Assembly (NCBI GenBank): GCA_030448225.1
Contig: JAUJNJ010000014.1
Coordinates: 35,038 to 66,316, forward strand
DNA from: Phycisphaerae bacterium
GTDB lineage: Bacteria > Planctomycetota > Phycisphaerae > Tepidisphaerales > Tepidisphaeraceae
Length of the DNA: 31,279 nt
Direction of reading: 5' to 3'
Part shown: piece after piece, positions 9,148-16,696 of the stretch
Layout: every line of letters begins with the position of its first letter
Position numbering within the stretch: position 1 is the first letter of the stretch
Position numbers and translations under genes: made by a program
Notes under the pieces: model-generated
Databases searched by the model: none
Told to the model about the DNA's origin: nothing
What the model saw: only the letters and a program-made list of their open reading frames with translations

Positions 9148-9215
9148 TCGGCTTGGAGCCGATCCGAACAACCGGCAGCGGGCCCTTCGGGCCCTGCGGC
9201 CAAACGGGGCCGTCT
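9148..9215. repeat. Dispersed hairpin repeat, copy 1 (between mnmE and yidC)
   Basis: From 9158 the sequence GCCGATCCG, one base, then ACAACCGGCAGCGGGCCC and TTCGGGCC recurs almost unchanged at 19885-19940. Its core GGGCCC-TTC-GGGCCC is a 6-bp stem with a 3-nt loop. A second hairpin, TCGGCT-TGG-AGCCGA (9148-9162), lies just before it. The element follows the 3' end of yidC (minus strand) and may act as a terminator. Confidence 0.6.
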
Positions 9216-9233
9216 GGTTATTCGGATAGGCTG

Positions 9234-11363
9234 TCACCGGCCCTTGCGGTCGGCCTCGCGCTTCACGCTCTCGGCCTTCTCCTGCAACTCCGCGAGCTTC
9301 TTCGCGAGCCAGCCGGCGGGCGAGGGCTTTTCCGGGGGCTTGTTGCGGGCGGCGGTCGGGCCGAGGTCGTCGCCGCCCTTGCGGCGGCTGCCGCGGGTCG
9401 GGGGGGCGTCGATGATGACCGGGCCGTTGAGCTTCTCCAGTTCCTCGCGCTGCTTGATGTGGTCGCGCACGACCTTGCTCTCGATGATGCCGATCGTCGT
9501 GCTCGTCAGGATGTACAGGTTCAACCCGCTCGGGCCGGTGTAGAGGAACATCGGGAACAGCAGCGTCATCCACTGCATCATCTTCTGCTGCTGCTCCTGC
9601 TCCGGCGTCGTGGCCGGGGGCTTGGGCGTGTACTTCTGGTTGACGAAGAACACGACGCCCAGCAGCAGCGGCAGGACGTTCAGCCCGCTGATCGTGATGC
9701 CGAAGAACAGCGGCACCGGCTCCCACGACAGCAGCGCGTCGGGCTTCGACAGATCGTCGATCCACGTCATGCCGTAGAGGAACGGCGCGTGCCGGAGTTC
9801 GAAGGTGCTCTGCAGCGCGCTCCAGAGCGCGATCCAGATCGGCATTTGCAGGAACATCGGCAGGCAGCCCAGGATCGGCGTGGCCCCCTGCGTCTTGTAG
9901 AACTGCATCATCGCCTTGTTCAACTCGTCCTTGTTGTCGCCGTGCTTCTTCTTCAGCTTCTCGATCTCGGGGCCCATCTTCCCCATTTTCATCATGTTGA
10001 CCTGGGACTTCTTCGTGATCGGGTGCAGCAGCGTCCGCACGAGCACCACCAGCGCGATGATCGCCAGGCCCCAGTCGCGGAAGATCATGTGGAAGAAGCC
10101 GAGCAGCTTCACGAGGCCGTTCACGAGCCAGTCGAACGTGCAGAACCAGCACGGGCCGCTGGCGATGACGAGCGTGTTGTAATACGCGCGGGGGATGGCG
10201 GTGTAGAAGTCGGTGTCGAGCGTCTCGCGGCGGCGCGGGCCGAAGTAGGCGGCCATGGGCAGCGTGAGCGTCTTGCCGGCGTCGATCGTCAGTTCCTTCG
10301 TGTGGAACGTGATCGCGATCTTCTTCAGCGTCGCGTCGATCCGCTCGTTGGGGTCGATCAGGCCGGCCTTGATGCTCTCGAGGTAGTCGGCCGGCTGCCG
10401 CGGGTCGACGAGCGAGATCGGCAGGAGGACCGCGTTGAAATACGCGCTCGACCCGCCGGCCCAGAACGCCGGGCGCTTGTCGTCGTCGACGAGCAGTTCG
10501 CGCGTCGGCTCGTCCTCGTCGAACGCCTGCACGAGGAACTGGTGCGGCACGATCGCCGCGCCGTTCTTCACCCCGGACAGCACCTGCCGGTCGCCCTGCG
10601 CCAGCTCGCGCGGCGGGACGGCCGGGCCGTTGAACTCGGTTTTCACCTTCAGCGGCGCGTTCGTCAGGTTGACGATCCGGTAGTCGACCTTCACCTCGTA
10701 GCCTTGGCTCGGCGTGGCCCGCTCGGGCACGGTGAACGATTTCTCCAGCCGGGCGACCGGCCCGGCGGCCCCGGTCACGTCGAGCGCGTAGGTGGCGGTC
10801 GCGCCCTCGCCCGATCGCAGCGCCCACTGGGCGCCCTGAAGGTCGACGACGACGCCGTTGATCGTGATCGAGCGGGTCGCCAGCGGGCGGGTCTGGTTCT
10901 CGCGGCCGGGCTCGGGCTGCTGGAACTCGTAGGGCTCGGCGTCCTTCACGCCGCGGTTGAAATCGTTGAGCCGCACGCGGGCGATGCCGGCGCCGCGCGG
11001 GTCGAGCGACAGCGCCATCGCGAACGTCTTGTGCTCCTTGGCGGCTGATCCCAGCTCGATCGGCCGGGCTTCCCCCGCGCCGGTGGCGACGGTGAACGCG
11101 CCGGGCGCGGTCGTCGGCCCGGCGGCCTCGGCGTTTGGAAGCGTGGTGGGAGACGTGGTGGTGCCCGTCGTCGCCGACGTCGTCGTCGGGCCGGTGGTCG
11201 CGGCGCCGGCGGCGGCCGCCCGTTGGGCCGCCTCCAGCCGCGCGCGCTCGACGCCGAACACCCATTCCGGGTGCGTCGTTCGCACCCACCAGGCGGCGCC
11301 GTACCAGGCCGTCATCAGCAGCGCGGCCACCAGTACGCCGGTGACCATTTGCTTCGTGTTCAT
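9234..11363 (-). CDS. yidC: Membrane protein insertase YidC
   Basis: YidC/Oxa1 inserts proteins into the inner membrane, alone or with SecYEG. The 709-residue protein is longer than the roughly 550 residues of the E. coli protein. An N-terminal helix (residues about 5-26) is followed by a Thr/Ala-rich linker (about 52-100), a periplasmic beta domain up to about 390, then the conserved five-helix core. The groove arginine is R443 in VLVRTLLHPITKKS. Next come the cytoplasmic hairpin MMKMGKMGPEIEKLKKKHG and helices with LGCLPMFLQMPIWIALW. The tail is long, basic and hydrophilic, as expected for ribosome contact. The start is well supported: AAAGGA lies 6 nt before the ATG at 11363. The usual neighbours rnpA and rpmH are absent. 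Confidence 0.97.
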   Translation of the reverse strand: MNTKQMVTGVLVAALLMTAWYGAAWWVRTTHPEWVFGVERARLEAAQRAAAAGAATTGPTTTSATTGTTTSPTTLPNAEAAGPTTAPGAFTVATGAGEARPIELGSAAKEHKTFAMALSLDPRGAGIARVRLNDFNRGVKDAEPYEFQQPEPGRENQTRPLATRSITINGVVVDLQGAQWALRSGEGATATYALDVTGAAGPVARLEKSFTVPERATPSQGYEVKVDYRIVNLTNAPLKVKTEFNGPAVPPRELAQGDRQVLSGVKNGAAIVPHQFLVQAFDEDEPTRELLVDDDKRPAFWAGGSSAYFNAVLLPISLVDPRQPADYLESIKAGLIDPNERIDATLKKIAITFHTKELTIDAGKTLTLPMAAYFGPRRRETLDTDFYTAIPRAYYNTLVIASGPCWFCTFDWLVNGLVKLLGFFHMIFRDWGLAIIALVVLVRTLLHPITKKSQVNMMKMGKMGPEIEKLKKKHGDNKDELNKAMMQFYKTQGATPILGCLPMFLQMPIWIALWSALQSTFELRHAPFLYGMTWIDDLSKPDALLSWEPVPLFFGITISGLNVLPLLLGVVFFVNQKYTPKPPATTPEQEQQQKMMQWMTLLFPMFLYTGPSGLNLYILTSTTIGIIESKVVRDHIKQREELEKLNGPVIIDAPPTRGSRRKGGDDLGPTAARNKPPEKPSPAGWLAKKLAELQEKAESVKREADRKGR

Positions 11364-11520
11364 GCAGTCCTTTAAGAACCTGTCGGAGAAAACCGTCGGC
11401 GAATCATTCCGGCCCGCGGCCCGACGCCGCCCGGCGCGTCCCCCCGGCCGGCGTGACGGAGATCGCCCGGCCCCGCCCGCCGGACGCGCGCGGGCGACGG
11501 TCCCGCGCCGGCGCCGCCGG

Positions 11521-12270
11521 CTACTTACCGTCCAGAAGCCGGGTGCCCAGAAAGTTATCGAGTTCGTCGATCGCCTCGACCTTGCGCACGGTGGCGTCGA
11601 CGTCGTAGGTGACGCGGACGAACTCGACGTACGTCTCGGTGACGATCACGAAGCTGCTCCGCGGGTCGCGGTCGCGCGGCTGGCCGACGCTGCCGACGTT
11701 GATGATCGCCTTCTCGTCGGTCAGCTCGAACTTGTAGTCCAGCTCGTCGGGGCTGTAGAAGTCCGGCCCCTCGAGGAAGACGCCCGGCACGTGGGTGTGG
11801 CCGACGAAGCAGAGCTTCTCGAACCGCTCGAAGATGCTGACGAACTTGCCGGGGTTGGTGTAGATGTCGTCCGGGAAGATGTACTCGTTGATCGGCCGCC
11901 GCGGGCTGGCGTGGACGGCGACGAAGTCGGCGGTGCGCAGGCGCACCGGCAGGTTCGCCAGGTAGCGCCAGCGCTCGGCCCGGCGGGCGGCGTCGGGGTC
12001 GCCCTCGAGGCGCTTGCGGGTCCAGAAGCACGCGGCCTCGGCGCCGGCGTTGAAGTTGTACGGCTCGTAGAAGACGGCGAAGTCGTGGTTGCCCATGAGC
12101 GTCGCCCGCGCCCGGTTCATCACCAGGTCGAGGCACTCGGCCGGGTTGGGGCCGTACCCGACGATGTCGCCGAGGCAGACGACGTGCTGCACGCCCCGCC
12201 GGTCGATCTCCGCCAGGACGGCGGAGAACGCCTCGAGGTTGCCGTGGATGTCGCTGACGATCGCAAACAT
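11521..12270 (-). CDS. Metallophosphoesterase (YfcE/MJ0936-like phosphodiesterase family)
   Basis: A 249-residue calcineurin-like phosphoesterase. The metal-binding blocks are all visible: SDIHGN (residues 6-11), GDIVGYGPNP, GNHD, VHASPR and GHTHVPGVF, with a late INVGSVGQPRDRD that is typical of the YfcE/MJ0936 branch. The protein should be cytoplasmic, as no signal peptide or membrane helix is present. The substrate in vivo is unknown; relatives act on phosphodiesters in vitro. The frame is intact. It lies upstream of yidC on the same strand with a 157-nt gap, and is divergent from homoserine dehydrogenase across a 582-nt gap. Confidence 0.9.
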   Translation of the reverse strand: MFAIVSDIHGNLEAFSAVLAEIDRRGVQHVVCLGDIVGYGPNPAECLDLVMNRARATLMGNHDFAVFYEPYNFNAGAEAACFWTRKRLEGDPDAARRAERWRYLANLPVRLRTADFVAVHASPRRPINEYIFPDDIYTNPGKFVSIFERFEKLCFVGHTHVPGVFLEGPDFYSPDELDYKFELTDEKAIINVGSVGQPRDRDPRSSFVIVTETYVEFVRVTYDVDATVRKVEAIDELDNFLGTRLLDGK

Positions 12271-12425
12271 AGGAGCCCGGCGGTCGCGAACCGTTGAGCG
12301 GCGGCGGCGGCGAGCCCCGCGCGACGCAACCGCCCGCCGCCGAAACAGTTATCGCCGGGCGCGCGTCCGTCGCGCCGTTGCAAAGATCGTAGAGCGTATG
12401 GGGGCGTGCCTAACGCGTCAATGAA

Positions 12426-12484
12426 CCCGCGATGCGCGGGTACCGACGGGGATGAAAGACGTTGCGTCTTCGCGGGTCGCATCG
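12426..12484. repeat. Paired 3-nt-loop hairpins
   Basis: Two perfect 6-bp hairpins with 3-nt loops, CCCGCG-ATG-CGCGGG (12426-12440) and AAGACG-TTG-CGTCTT (12456-12470), lie 15 nt apart. An alternative longer pairing joins CGATGCG (12430-12436) to CGCATCG (12478-12484). The two folds exclude each other. No coding region overlaps. Confidence 0.5.
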
Positions 12485-12556
12485 CGGCGCGCCCCGGACG
12501 ATTGAATTGTACAGAGGGGAGCGTCTTAGTCTGTCGAGCTGCGCGTTCAACACTTG

Positions 12557-12623
12557 ATAGCCGCGGGCGGAAGCCCGCTGTTCTTCCCGCGCAAAAGACC
12601 GACGGGCTTCCGCCCGCGGCTAT
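12557..12623. repeat. Dispersed palindromic repeat, copy 1 (21-bp perfect arms)
   Basis: The arms at 12557-12577 (beginning ATAGCCGCGGGCGG) and 12603-12623 are perfect 21-bp reverse complements, separated by 25 nt. The same design with a related spacer occurs at 19327-19386. Both strands read through as short open frames with peptides such as SRGRKP and GLPPAAI, which are by-products of the repeat. The rest of the 12271-12852 gap contains only the hairpin pair just upstream; I see no gene there. Confidence 0.8.
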
Positions 12624-12852
12624 TAGGTGCGCTCAACGTTTTTGTCAGGCCAAACAGGACGAGTCCCGAAGGGCGCAAACCCGCGCCTTCCGCGTCTCGT
12701 CCATTCCTGTCGCGCAGTGCCTCTTCGCGTGGCGCTCCGTCGTGCATCAGGGCACACGCTTCCGTCTGTCATGTTCCGCAATCACGCGCGGTTGCCTTCA
12801 CCCGCCTTCACCCGTACAGTTCCGGCCGATTTTCCGCGGGCGTGGTACCGGC

Positions 12853-14172
12853 ATGAGCGAATCTCCCATCGGCATCTGTCTTCTCGGCTGCGGCGTCGTC
12901 GGCGGCGGCGTCGTCCGCATCCTCCAGGAGCAGCGCGAGATGCTCCAAGCGCGCACCGGCCTGCGGTTCGAGATCCGCCACGTCGTCGTCCGCGACGCGA
13001 AGAAGCACGCCGGCCACGCCGCGCTGCCCCTCACGACCGACGCCGCGGCCGCCATCGACGACCCGAAGACGCGGATCGTGATCGAGACGGTCGGCGGCAC
13101 CGGCGACGCGGCCGGCTACATCGAGCGGGCGCTGCGGCTCGGCAAGCCGGTCGTCACCGCCAACAAGAGCCTGCTCGCCGCCCGCGGCGCCGAACTGTTC
13201 GCCCTCGCGCGCCGGCACGACACGGCCGTGGCGTTCGAGGCGAGTTGCGGGGGCGGCATCCCGATCATCGACGCGCTCACCCGCGGCCTCGTCGCCAACC
13301 GGATCGACGCGCTCGTCGGCATCCTCAACGGCACGTGCAACGTCATCCTCACCCGCATGACCAAGGAGGGGTGGACCTACGAGCGGGCGCTGGGCGAGGC
13401 GCAGCGGCTCGGGTTCGCCGAGGCCGACCCCACGCTCGACGTCTCGGGCCGGGACACGGCGCAAAAGCTCGCGCTGCTCGCGGGGCTGGCGTTCAACGTC
13501 CGCATCGCCGAGGGGGACATCGGGATCGAGGGGATCGACCGCCTCCAGCCGGCCGACATCGCGTTCGCCGCCGACCTCGGCTACGTCATCAAGCTCCTGG
13601 CGATCGCCGAGCGCATGGCCGGCGGGCGCCTCGCGCTGCGCGTCCACCCGACGCTCGTCCACAAGGCCGACGTGCTGGCCGAGGTGAACGGCGGCTTCAA
13701 CGCGATCGGCGTCTACGGGCACGCGCTGGGGCACACGCTGTTCTACGGCCGCGGCGCGGGGCAGATGCCCACCGCCAGCGCGGTGGTGGCCGACCTCGTC
13801 GGCGTCGCGCTCGGCACGACCGGTCTGCTGTTCAAGCAACTGCGCATCTTCCCCGACACCGTGCCCGCCGTCTCGGTCGAGCCGGTCGAGCAGACGCGCT
13901 CGCGATATTACCTGCGGCTGACCGTGAAGGACGAGCCGGGCGTGATGGGGCAGGTCACGCAGATCCTCGGCGCCCACGGCATCAGCCTGTCGGCGGTCCT
14001 GCAGCGCGAGACCGACGACGTCCGCCAGGTGCCGATCGTCATCACCACCCACAAGGCCGCCGAGGGCGCGATGCGCGAGTCGCTGGCGGCGCTCGACGCG
14101 CTGCCGACGGTGGTGCCGGCGACGGTGTGCCTGCGGATCGTCGACCTGCCGGAAGAATTCGCCGCGAACTAG
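12853..14172 (+). CDS. hom: Homoserine dehydrogenase with C-terminal ACT domain
   Basis: Reduces aspartate semialdehyde to homoserine with NAD(P)H, the branch point to threonine and methionine. The 439-residue protein has the dinucleotide-binding loop LLGCGVVGGGVV (about 10-21), VTANKSLLA with catalytic Lys105, FEASCGGGIPII, LNGTCN, and the signature FAEADPTLDVSGRDTAQK ending at Lys205. An ACT domain (LTVKDEPGVMGQVTQILGAH, from about 356) probably gives feedback control by threonine, as in relatives. The start at 12853 matches the family; the open frame runs upstream to 12406 only through the palindrome. No good Shine-Dalgarno is seen. thrB, thrC and a kinase partner are not adjacent. Confidence 0.96.
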   Translation: MSESPIGICLLGCGVVGGGVVRILQEQREMLQARTGLRFEIRHVVVRDAKKHAGHAALPLTTDAAAAIDDPKTRIVIETVGGTGDAAGYIERALRLGKPVVTANKSLLAARGAELFALARRHDTAVAFEASCGGGIPIIDALTRGLVANRIDALVGILNGTCNVILTRMTKEGWTYERALGEAQRLGFAEADPTLDVSGRDTAQKLALLAGLAFNVRIAEGDIGIEGIDRLQPADIAFAADLGYVIKLLAIAERMAGGRLALRVHPTLVHKADVLAEVNGGFNAIGVYGHALGHTLFYGRGAGQMPTASAVVADLVGVALGTTGLLFKQLRIFPDTVPAVSVEPVEQTRSRYYLRLTVKDEPGVMGQVTQILGAHGISLSAVLQRETDDVRQVPIVITTHKAAEGAMRESLAALDALPTVVPATVCLRIVDLPEEFAAN

Positions 14173-14652
14173 CCACCCGGCGGCCCGGCGCTCCGTCCAC
14201 CGGCCGGCGGCTCACCTTCAAAAACAGGCGTACCCGGGGCTATCCCGATGCGTGTTGATGATCGGACTGCCCGCGACGCGTGCGGCAGGCGTTACGCGCG
14301 GAAGCCGGAACCCGGCGGAAAGTGGAGCGGGCGCGGCGCGGCGGGGACGGTGCGGGTCTGCGAGCCGACGCCGCGCGCGCGGGGGCGGAGTCGGAGTTGC
14401 CCGTCGGGTGGGACTCGGACGAGGTCGCGGCCCCTCCATCCCGTGAAGAGCCGGTGACGCTGCCGTGCCTTCGGCATCGTCGGAGCGAGTCCCGCAAGTT
14501 CATCGCACCGTGGCCGCAGCAGGAAGTGGAGATCGAAGTGGGATGTAGAGACGCCCGGGCCGCGGCGGGGGCCCGGGCGAGATGCGTTGGGCCAGTGCAC
14601 TGTCATGGGTCTGTCAGTGAGGGGACTCGGACCTGAGTCGTAGTCCCGTAAG
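14173..14652. other. Gene-free stretch of about 480 nt
   Basis: No open frame here has a plausible start, coding bias or family resemblance. Frames on both strands end in or antisense to the tRNA-Asp gene. The only structure is the GC palindrome at 14552-14579. Confidence 0.5.
14552..14579. repeat. GC palindrome
   Basis: CGCCCGGGCC (14552-14561) and GGCCCGGGCG (14570-14579) are perfect 10-bp arms around an 8-nt loop. The flanking GAGACGCCCG and CGGGCGAGATGCG resemble the GACGCCCGCG arm of the palindrome at 21529-21595. Confidence 0.55.
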
Positions 14653-14726
<74 letters not shown>

Positions 14727-14744
14727 GTAGCCGTTAGGTCGGCC

Positions 14745-14772
14745 AATTTATTCAGGACGCGTGAGATGTCAA
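14745..14772 (-). promoter_or_regulatory. Promoter of tRNA-Asp
   Basis: On the minus strand a perfect TTGACA (14767-14772) lies 16 nt before TAAATT (14745-14750), which ends 18 nt before the tRNA 5' end. This is a good sigma70-type promoter. Confidence 0.6.
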
Positions 14773-14891
14773 GGGCACTCGTTGCGCGTTCCGCGGCCCT
14801 GGATTTGGTACGGAGGCGGGGGCCGCCGGTTCGGGGCGGGGGCGGGTGTCGGCCTGTGGGTTTTCCGGGCGTCGCGCGGCGCGGTCGTCGC

Positions 14892-14897
14892 TATAAT
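14892..14897 (+). promoter_or_regulatory. Perfect -10 box close to the RNase HII-like start
   Basis: TATAAT ends 8 nt before the ATG at 14906. No Shine-Dalgarno lies between and no -35 is recognisable. Transcription would begin at or within about two bases of the start codon. Confidence 0.45.
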
Positions 14898-14905
14898 CCG
14901 CCCGC

Positions 14906-15889
14906 ATGATCATCGCCGGGATCGACGAGGCCGGGTATGGGCCCCTTCTGGGGCCGCTTGTGGTCGGGTGCTGCGCGGTCGAGCTGCCGGACCCGGCCGA
15001 CGGCTTCAGCCTCGACGCGGAACTGCCGTGCGTCTGGAAACGGCTGGGGAAGTACGTCAGCCGGACGCGCACGAAGAACGGCCGCAAGATCCACGTCAAC
15101 GACAGCAAGCTCGTCTACTCGCCGGGGACCGGCCTGGAGGAGCTCGAGCGGCTCGATCCTCGCCCTGCTCACCACGCTGCGCGGGTGGAACGACCGCCTC
15201 GCCGACGTGCTCGCCGTCGCCGCCGGATTGCGTGACCGACCTGCCCGGCTACCCCTGGTACGCCGCCCACGACGACGAGCCGTTCCCGATCGAGACCGAC
15301 GGCACCGCCGCCCGGCTCTTCGCCAAGGCGGCTGTCCGAGCACATGGCGCGGACGAACACCCGGCTCGTCCACCTCGAGGCGAAGGTCGTCTGCGAGCGG
15401 CAGCTCAACCAGATGTTCGACGCGACGCGCAACAAGGGCAACGCGCTGTTCTCGATCGCCGCCCGCCACATCGACTTCCTCCTGCGCACGTACGGCCGGC
15501 AGAACCTCGTCGTCACCTGCGACCGCCAGGGGGCCCGCGGCTACTACGGCCCGCTGCTGCGGCTGATGTTCGACGAGTGGTCGCTCGAGGTCGTGCGCGA
15601 GCAGGAAGGCTTCAGCGATTACCGCCTGCACCAGGGCGGGCACGTCGTCCGACTCGTCTTCTGCGAGAAGGCCGAGGCGCAGTGCCTGCCCGTGGCGGCG
15701 GCGTCGATGCTGAGCAAGTACCTCCGCGAGGCGCTGATGCGCCGCTTCAACGCGTACTGGCGGTCGCTCCTGCCCGACCTCACGCCCACCGCGGGCTACT
15801 ACGGGGACGGGAGCCGGTTCCTCCACGACATCGACGCGAAGCGGCGCGAGCTGAACGTGCCCGACGAGTTGCTGATCCGGAGTCGGTGA
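14906..15889 (+). CDS. RNase HII-like protein with GYG in place of GRG, frameshifted
   Basis: The first 75 residues read MIIAGIDEAGYGPLLGPLVV and continue to VNDSKLVYSP. This matches the RNase HII layout (IDEAGRGPLAGP, then the DSK motif). Later parts include VTCDRQGARGYYGPLL with a further Asp, and AAASMLSKYLREALMRRF, which resembles the AAASILAKVxRD block. The catalytic acidic residues appear kept, but the GRG motif that reads the ribonucleotide junction is GYG, and the protein (about 326 residues) is longer than RNase HII (about 200). It is probably a divergent RNase H-fold protein; activity is uncertain. The frame changes near 15151, 15222 and 15330. The first and third look like an extra G in GCGC and the second like a lost GC pair. 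Confidence 0.7.
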
Positions 15890-16154
15890 GGAGTTCGAGA
15901 CGGTTCGGTGCGCCGGGCGCGCGCGCGTTGTTCCCTCGGGAGCGAATCGCGAAGACGCGTAGCGACCCCTCGGCGGCCGAGCGCGAGCAGGCGCGACGCG
16001 TTCGGGAGCGCTCGTGCATAGGGGCGTTTCGCGACGTGCTTCGTTCGTTCGCGCCCGCCCACGGGTTTCTCCCGCGCGATCCTTTGCGGGGTTTTGCGGG
16101 GCGGGGGTGTGCTGCTAACGTAGGCCCGCGTCCAACAGGCGAAAGGGTTGATCA

Positions 16155-16493
16155 ATGGCGGTCGAGAAATGGTCGGACACGGTGCGGATCGTTCACCTGG
16201 GGGACGACCCGCAGTTCACCGAGGACGTGCAGTCGCTCGAGCCGTTGCCGCCGCGCGCGTCGGTCGTGCTCGACTTCGGCACGATGCGCTACGTGAACTC
16301 GTCGAACATCGCCCGGCTCCTCCAACTCCGCAAGCGCCTCATCTCCGACGACGGGCGCCTCGTCCTGTGCAACGTCAAGGACCAGGTCTGGAGCGCGTTC
16401 CTCGTCACGGGGCTCGACAAGGTCTTCGAGTTCGGCGGCGACGTCAGCACCACCCTCGCCATGCTCCAACTCGTCACCGCCGGCCGGCGGTGA
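16155..16493 (+). CDS. STAS-domain protein (anti-sigma factor antagonist-like)
   Basis: A 112-residue single STAS domain. The core strand-turn-helix reads VVLDFGTMRYVNSSNIARLLQLRKRL, where the serine pair at about 49-50 occupies the position phosphorylated in SpoIIAA-type antagonists. The following RLVLCNV and FLVTGLDKVFEF fit the C-terminal half of the fold. Such proteins usually relay a partner-switching signal with an anti-sigma kinase and a phosphatase, but neither is in the window. The start at 16155 has GAAAGGG about 8 nt upstream. It converges on the S41 protease and probably shares the hairpin terminator at 16635-16663. Confidence 0.88.
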   Translation: MAVEKWSDTVRIVHLGDDPQFTEDVQSLEPLPPRASVVLDFGTMRYVNSSNIARLLQLRKRLISDDGRLVLCNVKDQVWSAFLVTGLDKVFEFGGDVSTTLAMLQLVTAGRR

Positions 16494-16514
16494 CGACCGC
16501 GCGGGAATCGGATG

Positions 16515-16544
16515 AACCGCGGAGACGCGGAGAGCGCGGAGAAG
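16515..16544. repeat. Short tandem GCGGAGA-type repeat
   Basis: Three units of the form (C)GCGGAGA follow one another after AAC. The pattern resembles the ACCGCGGAGACGCGGAG-type intergenic motif that I recall from many environmental bacteria; its role is unknown. Confidence 0.45.
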
Positions 16545-16634
16545 TGGGACGTTCCACGGGTTGCGCAGAAGTCTTCATCTGCGGAATGTGTGGATGATCC
16601 GCGGCGTCGCAACTTACTGAGCAGACGAAACGAA

Positions 16635-16663
16635 GAGGCCCGTGGCGGAGTGCCACGGGCCTC
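16635..16663. terminator. Bidirectional intrinsic terminator between convergent genes
   Basis: A perfect 12-bp stem (GAGGCCCGTGGC at 16635-16646, GCCACGGGCCTC at 16652-16663) with a 5-nt loop. On the minus strand it is followed by TTCGTTTCGTC, a moderately T-rich tail, 34 nt after the S41 protease stop codon. Confidence 0.8.
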
Positions 16664-16696
16664 GTGTCGTTGGCATTGAACGTTCGCGGCCTCGTC

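Noticed and set aside
12543..12640. GCG(T/C)TCAAC on both sides of the 12.5-kb palindrome as a target-site duplication
   Set aside because: The copies differ by an indel and a substitution and are not equally spaced from the arms, so a true duplication is not supported.
12406..12852. Upstream in-frame extension of homoserine dehydrogenase
   Set aside because: It runs through the palindrome and hairpins, has no family match, and the dehydrogenase N terminus starts cleanly at 12853.
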